Source: Petrosia ficiformis
Lineage: Eukaryota > Porifera > Demospongiae > Haplosclerida > Petrosiidae
Reading direction: 5' to 3'
Length of the DNA: 64,000 nt
NCBI GenBank assembly: GCA_947044365.1
Contig: OX345636.1
Location: 12,667,309-12,731,308, forward strand
Shown here one piece after another: positions 35,701-51,113 of this stretch (positions within the stretch are counted from its first letter, which is position 1; the number at the start of each line of letters is the position of its first letter). Both the position numbers and the translations under genes were made by a program. The notes under the pieces are model-generated. The model was not told the origin of the DNA. It did no database searches and saw only the letters and a program-made list of their open reading frames with translations.

Positions 35701-38700
35701 TGTATCTGTTGGATGCATTTGCAGAGTGCACATTTATTGACCAGATACAGATACTTTAAATTATAATTATTATAAATTAATGACATGACAGAGTTTCACA
35801 CAGCGGGGGAGATAACCACTCTCTAGATTTTAGGCAAAATTCATTTCAACATGCAGCATCATCGCAGCTATAAACCTTCTGGGGCCCCAGAAGCAACCAG
35901 AAGCAACCTCAAAGAGCCAAGTTAAAAATGTCCTGGGAGAGCATATCCCCAGACCCAACCCACCCACCCCCCCCCCCCTCCTTACCCCCCAGGAGCAGTG
36001 TACTTCCCATAATTGACTCTCTAAGAAAACATACTGTATGAAATCGTTCACGAAATATGAGATAAGCAGAACAATGAAATAAAACTTCACATTATTAATA
36101 GCAGTATGTACAGTACCTGACAATATCATAGTGGTGGTACAGCAGAAGCGAGAAATGATACAATTAATGATATTCATTTTGTGTTGTAGTATAATACTAT
36201 GCATAATGTATATACAGAAACACATTAAACATATATTCCTGTTGGCTGGTTCTGCTGACAATCGTATATTTCTTAAATGCAATTTACAAAATTCTTCAAT
36301 TTTTACAAACAACAAACTTCAACACTGACAGTAATATTATGTTCCAATTAATTGATAAATAGCATCTACATGTATGATAATAAAAACTGTTAGATATGAA
36401 TATCATTAACACCACTGTATTGTCACATTAAGGTTAAATACTATGAGGCTATATAGTACTACATGCACTTTGTACTGTAATCATGGTAATGTGTGAACTC
36501 TCTTTACATTTGTATATGATATATAGCATAGCACTAAGGTGATATAGTACTACATGCACTTTGTGCTGTAATCATGGTAATGTGTGAACTCCCTTTACAT
36601 TTGTATATGATAGCATAGCACTAGGATGTAATACTGTGTAGTATATTTGAAGTATAGTGTATTCACTCACAATCTACACTGTAAGTACAATGATAGTATA
36701 TAATTATGTAAACTTAGGTACTGTGTGGGAACTAAATTAATTCCTTATAACTGTACTAACGTATGTTCACATTGAGATGGCACCAAACTAAATGATAATA
36801 TCATTTTGTTTGGTGCCAACTCAACGTGAATGTGAATGCTATTTTGTTTCACTTTCTAAACTTCATGTTCCATATACAGAATGATGCAGCCACATAAGTA
36901 TATACACATGCAGTGACACAATCTACAAATATATCACCAAACATATATGTCAGTATGATGTTAGACATATTGTCTTTTACCAACAAAAATATTTGGTCTT
37001 CACCACCAATGTTTCAACTAGATACTCTTGGGTAACGAAGCGATGTATGAAAGATAAAAGTTTCTATAATGCTACATTTCATGGGACAGTGTGTTATATG
37101 CAGTGTTAGATCTAGGGGGTGCAGGGTGCTTTTTTGCTCCAAATCGAAGTGAAATCACATTATTTCCCACGTGTTCAAGCATGTGTGGTCACGTGCACTG
37201 CATGTTTCAATAGTAAAATGGCAACTCTAGATCGATTATTTAAAAGAAAGGCCAAGGAAACCAGCGATAGTTTCAACAAGGGATCGAGAACTGCCAGAAA
37301 TCATACTTCAAGCGACAGTGAAGATTGAGATAGTATTCTGTATAGCCACTACAACACTGATGAAGCTGGAGATTGGGTCTCAAGCAGTAGTGAAAACAGT
37401 GATGAGAAAGTGTGCCCACCACCAGCAAGCAAAAGGCATAAAAGCACTACAGTAGAGCAGGAGGGTGGTGCTCCCTCAAGAGGCACATGTGAGCCCAGAG
37501 AAAAGTTTCGTTCAAAGTGGCTTTCAAAATAAATTTTTGTTTATTTTATTTGTTTCAAAACATGTGCAAATCTTTGTTGGGGTCTCCCACTTCCACTCCC
37601 CTAGATCTAACATCCCACAGTACCACTTCCTGTACAATCAATTGTTCCTACTAGTACATTTGTACCACAAGAGTATGATGATCATAAATTTTGATTAAAA
37701 TACTAACCAACAACTGAGTCCAAAATGAAAACTATAATCATTTCGAGCAATGGCATCATTGTTCTTTGCTCTTACTTCAACACCAGTTGCCTCAGCCATT
37801 TTATAAACTGTATCATAATTAAATGTAGCAGCCTATATAGGAAGTAAAGAGTATGTACTATCAATGTTTGAAAAATTATCCTATGAGTACTTGTAATCAA
37901 AAACTGTTTGCTGATGTGTAGCTCAAGTGAGCATTCTGCCAATTAATTGACCGAGTCCCCGCAACTTCGTTAACTACGTATACAACGCATACTTGGGTAA
38001 GTGACACAAACATATACATTTGTGTGTATATATACTCAGAAAGGTAAAGAGAGACACAAATGCCATCAGCAATGATATATATATATATATACATGTATAT
38101 ATGCACATTAAACCCTGTGGAAAGAAATTATAGGGATGTTCCTGTGGGCTATAAAATATCTATAAAACAGGTTGCCTCAGCCATTCATTAATCAGCCTAT
38201 ATATGAAGTGAAGAATATGCGACCTGTGATTAGAAACTGGTTTTAACTTCAGTAATTTGACAAATCATCCTGCAAAATCTATTTAGAATCAAAGGGCCTA
38301 ATTTGCAGCACAGGTGCTTACTTTCCATTGATAGAAATTAAATTTCAGTTCATTTGCAAACTTACAATATAGACCATGAAAGATGTTTATCTGTTAAGAC
38401 CCATTTTCAATAAATTATGATTATAATCGTAATTGACTCAACCCTGTTGAGGACTCAGGCTTGCCTCAATTATGAAGCTGACCATCAACATAATTATTTT
38501 ATCATGAATGTACTTTAATCATTTTGATCCCTCACCATTCCTAATGCCATTGGGAATGAAGTAGCATCACCAGCAACTACATCACCACTCAAACACTCTG
38601 TGCCCCACTGATATGGTTTAATATTTAACCTTTCAATAGCTGGAGCTGGACCTAATAATACATGTTATATTTAAAGATACATGCATAACAACTCAACCTG

Positions 38701-41700
38701 TACGGATACATAATTTGAAATATTGGTATGGCTTAATATTAAACCTTTCAACAGCTGGAGTTACATTTTATACTTTAAAGATAAAGGTGCTGCACATAAT
38801 TATAATAACTCAACCTGCATGTAAAATTGTGTTGAGTTTAAACTTCTTGTATACCTGTGCATTGCAAACACTCAAGTCAAAATCAGATGGAATCCCCATG
38901 GTTACAATGGCCAATAAATCCAGAGCAGTGCTAACAAGTGTGCATGAATTTCTAATCAACTCATGTTAATCTCCCTTTCCATCATTCTCTTCCTCATTCT
39001 CTCTCTCTCCTCACTCACTGTCACTTTCTCCATGCTCCTATGCAGGTCTCCCTCTTGGATCCATGCCACCCCCTCATCTCCTTTACTATTTGTCTCTGCC
39101 AATTTTCTCAACAGCCTCCCACCCATCGAGAATGGCCCCTACCGCTCTCCCCCAACCAACCTCCTCCATTCTGTCCCTCCCATCTTGAGACAGTGGAGAT
39201 GTTCTGGTTTAGATATGTGAGCAGTTTGGCTGTTTTCATGCATGTGTAGAACTCTTACAGTATTCTTTTACGTTCATAATTATAATTACCATTTAAAACA
39301 GCTCCTCCATGTGACATTTGTACAACTAGTTCCTCCAGAGATAGCCTACTGACAAGGTCCTAAAATAAAAATTATACATTTCATATAATTTCTTGTACAA
39401 ACATTATAATTACTAAAAGTGGGAAATAGTTTACTATAATAATTTTTATGAAGGTTATTACATTCATGATGACATCAAAAACAATTTATGAGTTTAGTTT
39501 GCAATGACAAGCAATCTTTTTACTTGCACTATTTTCATACAAACAATCATCCCGTTCTTTTTTTTTTGTATGTCAAATTTCAATCCATGCTTTGTTTTTA
39601 TAATCGTGCATAATACATTAACCATATAACATTAAATACACACTATATAACATATAAAGTCATCATATCCTAATTTTGAGGTCATCATGAATGAGAAAAG
39701 ACTTTAGCACAAGTCACTATTATTAATGATCTTTACTAGCTCATATTTATGCACAGGTAGCCTATCAGACTTGTGATCAGAAAATATAAATATTCTAATA
39801 TACTGATGGCTTTCATTTTGAGTATTCATTTAACGTTTGCACATGAAGATGAAATTATGCTACAAAATGGCTGAAGAATGACAAAATTGTGATTGATAAG
39901 CAGCCACAGAATCATACACAGTACGTACTTTCAAAATGTGTTGAAGTACTAGCAGCTACTAGAGAAAGGCAGTATATAGAACATGTATAGCAGTTTAGGA
40001 AATCAACGTTTACACTCCCAAAACGTCCTCTATACTGGTATCTCTTCAGACATATAGTGTGATATAAAATATTATAGTACAGCTTTTGAAGTTCTTGAAA
40101 TCACATAGTCAGGGTCCATCTTTATTTCAAAAAGATTAATAGTGGGCACAGTTTGAGCAGATAAAATGGGTACGTTTGTGTTTAGGTACAATTCTTGGAA
40201 ATATGCAAGGAAGGATTATCAAGCTGTTGTTTCCATCAGGAACGACACCTTCTACAGTGGAAGCCATCTGAGTGTTTAGCATTAATGTACTGGTGATCTC
40301 TAGAGCTTCCCATAACTACGGCCATGCACAAAACAGGTCATTCATTTGAAATATTTGTGAATATTCAGTTTTTAACTTTAAGATCATTAATGCTGATATT
40401 ATATAATTTGTATAATATCAGTGCTCGAAATTACCTCCAGCAATTAGCCATTTTTGGAAAATTTGCCTTGGATAAAACTGTATTTGACTTGACAAATTGT
40501 ATGATTAGTTATAAGAATAATACAACAAAACAGTAACAGCGAGGTTAACTATTAGTCAAGAGCCTAGTGGGTTGCTTCTAAATCTCATAAGCCATAAATG
40601 GGTACAATGCTGGTTTGTGAGACTTTCTGTGTTCTAGACAAAATCCATAACTTGTTGGTGAAATATTGTTTTGTCCAGATGTTATTGCTGGACATTTTCA
40701 AAAACTATTTCGAGCATTGAATATGTAGATCAACTCAATACTCAATTGTTACACAGAAAGATCTGGTGCGCTAATTTAGTAATTAAACACTAGCAATATT
40801 ATTATACCAGCAGAATTATTACGCATATAAAATGTTTATCTGTAAATGAAACTATGCATCAAGTGTTTCTGTTCTTAAGTTACAGCTAATTAACTTGAAT
40901 ATAAATATAGTTACATCTCAATACACATATCTACTTGTCTACAACTGTACATTACTGAATATGATATAATAGTCAGTTGGAATACTAGAGTTAGTCTCAT
41001 TCAAAGCTGCACTCACTACATGGAGAAGTGTCTGCTGACTTTCTCGATTGTGCTGACTCAGTATGTCATAAGATTATTTAGCGCTGCACATATAGTCATT
41101 TTAAATTGTGTGCCTATCAGAGACTGGTTGCTTTCCCATATCGTAACTTGCTATCAAATAACAATGGTAGACTCACTGGTCTAATATAAGCTCTTTTCTG
41201 AGTTGGTAAATGTGAACACAATTTTCCCAAAGCACAAACCTTTTCAAACATTGATCCTGTGCCTTAGTAGTGTTGATCTACTTTCATAGCTTAGCTTTGC
41301 AACATAAAAAAAGAATGGTAGCCATCAGCGACAAACAGTTTATCACCAGAATAAAGAGTTCTTCAACATTTTGACTCATACGTAACGCATCTAATCATAT
41401 CTATTATTTGATGACGTTACAGCATACTTGAATTTGATTGGTGTGCAGATTCTCTGAATGCTGAGTCAGCACAACCAGTAAATTGCTAGAAACTCACCAG
41501 ACACTTCTCCACGTAGTAGTGAGTAGCTGGGGACGAGAGAGTCTGAATGCCTGAAAATATTAATAATTCCTTCGTTCCGAGTCTGGGAACAGGACTACAC
41601 TTTGGGAAGTTCTTTACTCATTCTTATATTTGCAGTCATAATATTATAATGATTCATTAAAATACGCACCTTGACTCTTTCTTCAAATGTTAGAGATATA

Positions 41701-41777
41701 TTACGAAATGGATAGTCTTGTGATATTGAGATTGTGAGAGAATTGGCCAGAAATATTGACACAAGTAAAACAGACAT
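26791..41777 (-). CDS. Glycoside hydrolase family 3 (beta-glucosidase/xylosidase-like), 5' half
   Basis: Seven - strand exons keep one frame with GT-AG borders: 41670-41777, 39290-39359, 38536-38651, 37708-37832, 34347-34395, 33015-33084 and 26791-26891 (213 codons). Exon 1 begins with a signal peptide (MSVLLVSIFLANSLTISISQ), so a secreted or lysosomal enzyme is likely. GH3 marks follow in order: YPFRNISLTFEERVKDLVSR, QWGTECLSGDV, AATFNYDTVY, LRDPRWGRNQETYGEDP and GCKHFDVHGGPENIPVSRF. These form the first part of the catalytic barrel with substrate-binding R and KH residues. The nucleophile segment (usually SDEGAL-like), the second domain and the stop codon are not found below 26791; family members usually have about 700-800 residues. 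The 3' exons may be lost, moved or missed. Intron 6 (6.1 kb) hosts another gene on the opposite strand. Confidence 0.85.
26935..27215. repeat. TTTTAGTTA-rich dispersed repeat
   Basis: A low-complexity, self-complementary repeat is built from TTTTAGTTA and TAACTAAAA words, including GCTTACTAAAAGGGTTTAAG. Related copies are at 10146-10310 and 62345-62605. It can fold back on itself and is probably a degraded MITE. Confidence 0.6.
27472..27730. mobile_element. MITE family B, copy with clear terminal inverted repeats
   Basis: The left end TTCACATTCACTATGACCTC is complementary (two differences) to the right end GAGGTCAAGGTGAATGTGAA, about 250 bp away. The inside includes ATGACTTTATATGTAATATA and CATACACAAAAAAATACGGG. 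Related copies lie near 39455-39720, 56060-56320 and 61075-61310. Confidence 0.75.
28223..28318. promoter_or_regulatory. Paired 20-bp palindromic motifs upstream of the gene at 28406
   Basis: TGTCACACCATGGCTTGACA (28223-28242) and TGTCAAGCCATGGTGTGACA (28299-28318) are exact inverted complements of each other, 76 bp apart. Each has the palindromic skeleton TGTCA-NN-CCATGG-NN-TGACA. Each is preceded by the same AATTCCATGAAATTRAAA, so the unit is also a direct repeat. They end 88 bp before the ATG at 28406. A dimeric protein site is possible, but it may only be a small tandem duplication. Confidence 0.4.
28406..28952 (+). CDS. Unrecognised protein, first two exons
   Basis: Exon 1 is 28406-28667 (ATG, donor AAAG|GTACAT) and exon 2 is 28737-28952 (acceptor TTTTTCAG|ATGG, donor GACAG|GTAGAC), joining in phase 1. 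Exon 1 encodes MAVLVRWIDNGSSRYDGKTE and then a beta-rich, basic region (FEEFKPGDKMVSITVYKHRR). That looks like a small barrel fold of the sort found at the start of some chromatin-associated proteins; I cannot name a family. Exon 2 is polar and low in hydrophobics (DGKILDEHSPTRSDPVYDAT). The gene continues in phase 1 into a tandem array of exon-like units (28953-30180), and no stop codon could be assigned. It lies inside an intron of the GH3 gene on the opposite strand. Confidence 0.6.
28953..30180 (+). repeat. Tandem array of exon-intron units, period 154-173 bp
   Basis: The motif CAGATGAACTTATAAATACC (first copy ATCAAC) starts at 29091, 29262, 29416, 29570, 29724, 29892 and 30065, so spacings are 171, 154, 154, 154, 168 and 173. 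Each unit has acceptor-like TCTCACAG then a 51-54-nt stretch open in phase 1 (DELINTDDNPAYN, then IHTAT in some). A second shorter acceptor-led piece follows, ending GTGACAG|GTAGA in most units. The 54-nt version starts and ends in phase 1, as exon 2 upstream ends. Most copies of the first piece have AT instead of GT at the donor. The array looks like amplified exons, many now defective. Confidence 0.7.
30181..30954. other. Unassigned sequence downstream of the array
   Basis: Short open pieces (for example IIAIIYDEEYPDERPYLLEK at about 30581-30640) look protein-like but are broken by stops and frame changes. They could be the eroded 3' exons of the gene at 28406. ACATGTACATGTA palindromes occur at 30898-30912. 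Confidence 0.2.
30955..31046 (-). mobile_element. tRNA-derived SINE fragment, copy 2
   Basis: Read on the - strand this is GTCTGGTGGATCAGAATGAG (A-box region), GTGTCTGACAAG, GGGTTCAATTCCTAGTCAGA (B-box region) and a tail CTGTTTTCCTTTGTTTCTAA. It matches the better-preserved copy at 59689 in head and in tail. The anticodon arm is partly deleted. Confidence 0.65.
31047..33014. other. Part of GH3 intron 6 with a MITE family A fragment
   Basis: 31993-32170 is a + orientation fragment of family A (TTTTTATGGTCCACTGGGCC, TTAATGGGCACGGCATG). 31908-31990 holds three copies of an ATTATCAATTTTTAGCTACT unit. 32520-32640 matches 34925-35040 (GGTTTTATCAAAAGCCTGTT and similar), another dispersed repeat. 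A CA/TG run is at 32642-32660. No gene is seen. Confidence 0.5.
33085..35368. other. GH3 introns 4-5, no other gene seen
   Basis: Apart from the exon at 34347-34395, the region is AT-rich. 33770-34200 contains many AAGCACTT/AAGTGCTT words in both orientations and could be a degenerate foldback. Confidence 0.35.
35369..35626. repeat. 32-bp inverted repeat split by a MITE
   Basis: The left arm 35369-35400 (ACAAGCTTTATAGACCAGTT and on) is a perfect complement of the right arm once the 163-bp MITE at 35450-35612 and one copy of its target duplication are removed (35424-35449 plus 35621-35626). Confidence 0.9.
35450..35612. mobile_element. hAT-type MITE, copy 2, with exact 8-bp target duplication
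   Basis: The 163-bp element starts CAAGGGTGTGAAAATAG and ends CTGTTTCCACACCTCTG, and is flanked on both sides by TCTATAAA (35442-35449 and 35613-35620). It is the same family as 7112-7275. It belongs to the hAT superfamily by target length and end style, and has no coding capacity. Confidence 0.9.
35627..37100. other. GH3 intron 4 with small repeats
   Basis: A C-run (35959-35980) lies in a GC-richer patch. 36451-36632 is a tandem duplication of a 91-bp unit (ATATAGTACTACATGCACTT). 36766-36836 is a near-perfect palindrome (TTCACATTGAGATGGCACCA mirrored by TGGTGCCAACTCAACGTGAA), whose ends resemble MITE family B. No gene is seen. Confidence 0.6.
37101..37612 (+). mobile_element. Deletion derivative of a hAT-like transposon
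   Basis: Inverted ends TGTTAGATCTAGGGGGTG (from 37104) and CACTCCCCTAGATCTAACA (to 37612) enclose the N-terminal coding part of a transposase. The ATG at 37218 opens MATLDRLFKRKAKETSDSFN, interrupted in frame by TGA at 37326-37328. The same frame then continues (DEAGDWVSSSSENSDEKVC and REKFRSKWLSK) to TAA at 37532. The acidic/serine stretch followed by REKFRSKWL resembles the start of KIAA1586/ZMYM-like hAT proteins, just before the zinc-finger region. The DNA-binding and catalytic parts are gone. No clean target duplication was found. Confidence 0.6.
37915..38155 (-). mobile_element. Dispersed MITE family A, copy 7 (partial)
   Basis: TTAATTGACCGAGTCCCCG, TAACTACGTATACAACGCAT and the end AAAGAAATTATAGGGATGTT with GGGCTATAAA identify the family. 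A TA run lies at 38076-38091. The proximal half is absent. Confidence 0.7.
38652..41669. other. GH3 introns 1-2 with repeats
   Basis: 38965-39200 is strongly pyrimidine-rich (TCTCTC, CCCTCC). 39455-39720 is a MITE family B copy (ATATAAAGTCATCATATCCT). 41011-41523 has inverted ends (CTCACTACATGGAGAAGTGT and ACACTTCTCCACGTAGTAGT) and looks like a MITE of about 510 bp. Its inner part (TTAGCTTTGCAACATAA, GTAGCCATCAGC) recurs at 59028-59068. No other gene is seen. Confidence 0.55.
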
Positions 41778-42008
41778 TTTCCCTGCACGTGTCTCGTCTC
41801 GTTAACGAAATTTTGATGTGTGGCTTGATTTAATTCTTACGTACGCGCATATCGATATATAATTATAACGCGCGATATCGATACTAATAATAAGGGCGTG
41901 GCCTTAAACGTATTCATCGATCAGACCACATATCACGCCACTTTCTATAGCAAATCTTTGTGCTGTAATCGAAAGACTTGGCTCTCTCCATCGAAGTACG
42001 ATTTTGAC
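41778..42008. promoter_or_regulatory. Divergent promoter region, GH3 (-) and Rieske desaturase (+)
   Basis: 231 bp separate the two start codons. Two copies of TATCGATA lie at 41850-41857 and 41876-41883, within CpG-bearing sequence (ACGTACGCGC and ACGCGCG) that stands out in this CpG-poor window. TATCGATA is the DRE site known from insects; its meaning here is unknown. No TATA box at a convincing distance is seen for either gene. Confidence 0.5.
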
Positions 42009-47313
<5,305 letters not shown>

Positions 47314-48345
47314 GGCAAATATAGATGGACAACCTGTCTGCAAATGAATTTTCCTATAGTTTCAGTTGTTTTTTTTTGGTTTTTTTTTTTGTATTTTTAA
47401 ATACATATGTAGTCAGTCACACAACAATGCACAGTTTTAGTAAACAAAACATGCAAACCATACTTATATATGCACCTAACACACATCACTAAAAACCCAA
47501 TCAGGAAGACACAATCGTATAATTATTAGTAAAATGCTATAACCAGGCATTCAATTAAATTGCACACACATACATTATTATTTAATATTGCATCCTATTG
47601 ACAACTCTTCAATGTGCAGATGTTTGCAACTCCATTCATGCACATGACATTAATTATTTTTACTATGCACATTTGCATCAGTAATTGCTATAAATGCTAT
47701 TATAATAATTATTTGTTATTATACTTCTACAAGTAGCTATTCATTTTGAGTAATTAAATTTGTTGTAATGCATCAAACTTAATCAGTAATTGCTATTATT
47801 TTTTTAAAATGCTGTATCATTATTATTATTATAATTATTTGCACACAGTTATTATACTTGTACAAGTATTTATTTTTTAGTTTTTGTAATGTGCATCAAA
47901 TTTCTTTTTATTATTATTATGAAATGGGTAATACATTCACTTTCAGGTGCTCATGTACCTTGGCCAGTTCTACTTGACTAAATTGTTCTGACATATGAAT
48001 ATACTTATCATTATCAGCTATAATAATAATTATAATTATTATGTTATTACAACTTTTAATGAGATGTACATCTATAATTATAAATCAATAGAAGTACAAG
48101 ATGTTTATGTTTACCAACTTAAAATAACTCACAAAAACTTCATCCAGCTTTACCTATTTAGCTATAATACTAAATATTCTATATACCAGAAACAAATAAC
48201 CACGGGTCACTAGTACTGTCCATTCAAATTATAGGCTGTTTATTAATTAAGAAACGCACTACAACAGAAATTGTTTTCATAATTATTTCCCATCATGCAA
48301 TTTTTTATACTTTTAGTTTTGAGGTTCATTTCTCATTGCTGTCAT
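47314..48345. other. AT-rich intergenic sequence
   Basis: No gene seen. A T-run (47372-47391) and many ATTATTATTA/TAATAATTA words dominate. The segments near 47700 and 47820 (TATAATAATTATTTG, TTATTATACTTCTACAAGTA) are approximate repeats of each other. Confidence 0.5.
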
Positions 48346-48356
48346 TAATGTTTTTG

Positions 48357-48663
48357 CCCTTTATACAGCACTGAGCTTGTTTTTCAAATTACTTCCCATT
48401 TCCAACACTGGCGACTCTATTTTGGCCACTGTTCACTTTCTCTACCCCAAACTTGGCTCCTTTTCCGACATGGAGCACTACTTCTACAAACTTGCTTACC
48501 GGGACTCGAAAGTCCCCAAGCGCTTTGTAGGATTAAATCAAATGCATTTTCATGGGCTTGTGCCTGACATCAATTACAAGGATTTGGAGGGCTTCGTAAT
48601 GCTAGGAACACACTCCGAACCACATAGGGGTGAAACATGTGACATCAGTGTTCTAAGGGTTAA
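48357..48663 (-). mobile_element. piggyBac-type MITE, internally deleted copy
   Basis: It runs from ACAGCACTGAGCTTG-type sequence to the end GACATCAGTGTTCTAAGGG plus TTAA (48660-48663). The middle jumps from AAATCAAATGCATTTT to CATGGGCTTGTGCCT, skipping about 250 bp present in the full copy at 50517-51113. Confidence 0.8.
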
Positions 48664-48756
48664 ATTTGTGTGTACAATTGTAATACGTTGAATGAGATAC
48701 TACCATGCACTATTTGGAATCACAAAATCCAAGGCATATTACTAAAGAAGACACAT

Positions 48757-49018
48757 TTAACCCTTAGAGGACTGATGTCACATATGTGACGATTCGCCCC
48801 TACGTGGTTCAGAGTGTGTTTCTAGTCTTATGAAGCCTTCCAAATCCTTGTATTTGGTGTCAGGCACAAGCCCATGAAAATGGCTAAAAATATTGCTGCT
48901 TTTTCGACCGCCCTTTGGCCTAAATAACGACAACGGGGGGAATTTTAAAGGGGGTGTCGCCTGTTAATGGGGGTTCGAAGGGAGCACAACCCCCTTGCCG
49001 CCCACGCAAATTGTGGTG
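48757..49018 (+). mobile_element. piggyBac-type MITE, truncated copy
   Basis: It starts TTAACCCTTAGAGGACTGAT and is cut after GCAAATTGTGGT at about 49018, where a duplicated segment begins. It faces away from the previous copy across a 93-bp linker. Confidence 0.8.
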
Positions 49019-49888
49019 GGGCGTCTGGGCAAATGTCTGACTACGTGACGTTCGTTCAGGAATTTCAGAACACCAATCAGATTAAGGAGTCCACGTTACG
49101 TTTTGTTTCATCAAGTTATCTGAGTGAAAAATCTGAACCACAACACTCTTGTGCTGTGATACAGGTTTTCAGCTTGAAATTCAATAAATTGAAGAATTGA
49201 GAAGGTATTAGTAAACTTTTGACAAACATTATACTGTAGTTTGCCCTACAGCTGCATGCTTACTTAGTTTTCAACTGTCCTGGAATCACCCACCACTTAA
49301 TTAAAAATATATGGTGCAATTTGGAACACATCATCACAACTTGACCTTTTACTGATAGGAATTGTTAATGTCTCTCAAACTCATCAAGTGTTCAACATTC
49401 TCAAACTTACAAGTGATAATACGTTTAATAATTATTATTATATGAAATAATTGTAACTAATTCACTTAATGATCATTACTGATTTTTGAAAAGTCCTTCA
49501 AAGTAAATGTTTTTTGAGTTACTTTGTATCCATTTTATAAACTTATGATTCATCTGGATCAATATATTGTCATTCTACTCACTTTACTCGTTTCGTAATA
49601 TTCTTCCAGGGATATAAGTGAATAGAAGAAAAGAAGGCCATATTCACTAATGGTATTGGTAATACTACTGAAAATTTTGTTTAATTAAACATCGCGTAAA
49701 TTACACACACACCCTTATTTAATTTCATTGGAAACATTCCTGTCTCTAGCCGCTAGTGTCACATGACGTATGACAACCTCGATGACAAAACTTCCTGCTT
49801 AGTCAGGAATTCATCAGCATTTGCCCGGACACCCTTCTGCGTTCTAGCATGGGCATCTGGTACCGAGACTATATAGCTAAATCAAGTC
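49019..49888. repeat. Segmental duplication, copy 1
   Basis: Starting at GGGCGTCTGGGCAAATGTCT and ending at TATATAGCTAAATC, this segment matches 51723-52597 with few substitutions. Copy 1 has about 80 bp (near 49091-49170) lacking in copy 2. Copy 2 has about 85 bp near 52380-52470 lacking in copy 1. Confidence 0.9.
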
Positions 49889-50432
49889 TGGTGACTCTAT
49901 TTTGGCCACTGTTCAATTTCTCTACCCCAAACTTGGCTCCTTTTCCGACATGGAGCACTACTTCTACCAACTTGCTTACCGGGACTCGAATGTCCCCAAA
50001 CACTTTGTAGGATTAAATCAAATGCAGTGCTCTCCCTTTTTTGACTGGAACTGGGGCAAACAAAATGACCCCACTGCATGTTGGTACCAGCTACATCCAC
50101 GATTTCAGGTTTTACAGCAAGGGAAATGCCTCAGGCACCCACCAGAGCGCGTGGGCGGGGTCACTGAAACCACAATTTGCGTGGGCGGCAAGGGGGTTGT
50201 GCTCCCTTCGAACCCCCATTAACGGGGAACACCCCCTTTAAAATTCCCCCCCGTTGTCGTTATTTAGGCCAAAGGGCGGCCGAAAAAGCAGCAATATTTT
50301 TAGCCATTTTCATGGGCTTGTGCCTGACACCAAATACAAGGATTTGGAAGGCTTCATAACGCTAGGAACACACTCCGAACCACGTAGGGGTGAATCATCA
50401 CATATATGTGACATCAGTCCTCTAAGGGTTAA
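49889..50432 (-). mobile_element. piggyBac-type MITE, 5'-truncated copy
   Basis: It shares TCCTTTTCCGACATGGAGCA and GGCCAAAGGGCGGCCGAAAA with the others and ends GACATCAGTCCTCTAAGGG plus TTAA. The far end is missing where the duplicated segment stops. Its terminal GGACTGA variant matches the truncated copy at 48757 rather than the copy next to it. Confidence 0.8.
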
Positions 50433-50516
50433 ATGTGTCTTCTTTAGTAATATGCCTTGGATTTTGTGATTCCAAATAGTGCATGGTAGTATCTCATTCA
50501 GCGTGTACACACAAAT

Positions 50517-51113
50517 TTAACCCTTAGAACACTGATGTCACATGTTTCACCCCTATATGGTTCGGAGTGTGTTCCTAGCATCACAAAGCCTTCCAAATCC
50601 TTGTAATTGATGTCAGGCACAAGCCCATGAAAATGGCTAAAAATATTGCTGCTTTTTCGGCCGCCCTTTGGCCTAAATAACGACAACGGGGGGGAATTTT
50701 AAAGGGGGTGTTCCCCGTTAATGGGGGTTCGAAGGGAGCACAACCCCCTCGCCGCCCACGCAAATTGTGGTTTCAGTGACCCCGCCCACGCGCTCTGGTG
50801 GGTGCCTGAGGCATTTCCCTTGCTGTAAAACCTGAAATCGTGGATGTAGCTGGTACCAACATGCAGTGGGGTCATTTTGTTTGCCCCAGTTCCAGTCAAA
50901 AAAGGGAGAGCACTGCATTTGATTTAATCCTACAAAGTGTTTGGGGACATTCGAGTCCCGGTAAGCAAGTTGGTAGAAGTAGTGCTCCATGTCGGAAAAG
51001 GAGCCAAGTTTGGGGTAGAGAAAGTGAACGGTGGCCAAAATATATGCAATAGAGTCGGCAGTGTTGGAAATGTGAAGAAATTGGAAAAACAAGCTCAGTG
51101 CTGTAAGGGTTAA
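50517..51113 (+). mobile_element. piggyBac-type MITE, full-length copy
   Basis: TTAA (50517-50520) then CCCTTAGAACACTG, and at the other end CAGTGCTGTAAGGG then TTAA (51110-51113). The 14-bp ends are inverted with two differences, and the TTAA target duplication is intact. The long open frame on its - strand (containing YPKLGSFSDMEHYF) is shared between copies but has no transposase motif; it may be a leftover or chance frame. Confidence 0.85.

Noticed and set aside
35830..36315. 161-codon open frame on the - strand
   Set aside because: It crosses a C-run and AT-rich intron sequence, has low-complexity composition and no recognisable domain.
38963..39249. Two overlapping open frames in GH3 intron 2
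   Set aside because: They are produced by a pyrimidine-rich low-complexity tract and show no splice or family support.
41898..42008. Upstream extension of the Rieske desaturase
   Set aside because: The frame is open but starts at GTG inside the divergent promoter; the ATG at 42009 precedes a hydrophobic anchor typical of the family.
49897..51092. Protein-coding genes with YPKLGSFSDMEHYF
   Set aside because: The frames lie within non-autonomous piggyBac-type MITEs, differ in ends between copies and show no transposase motifs.
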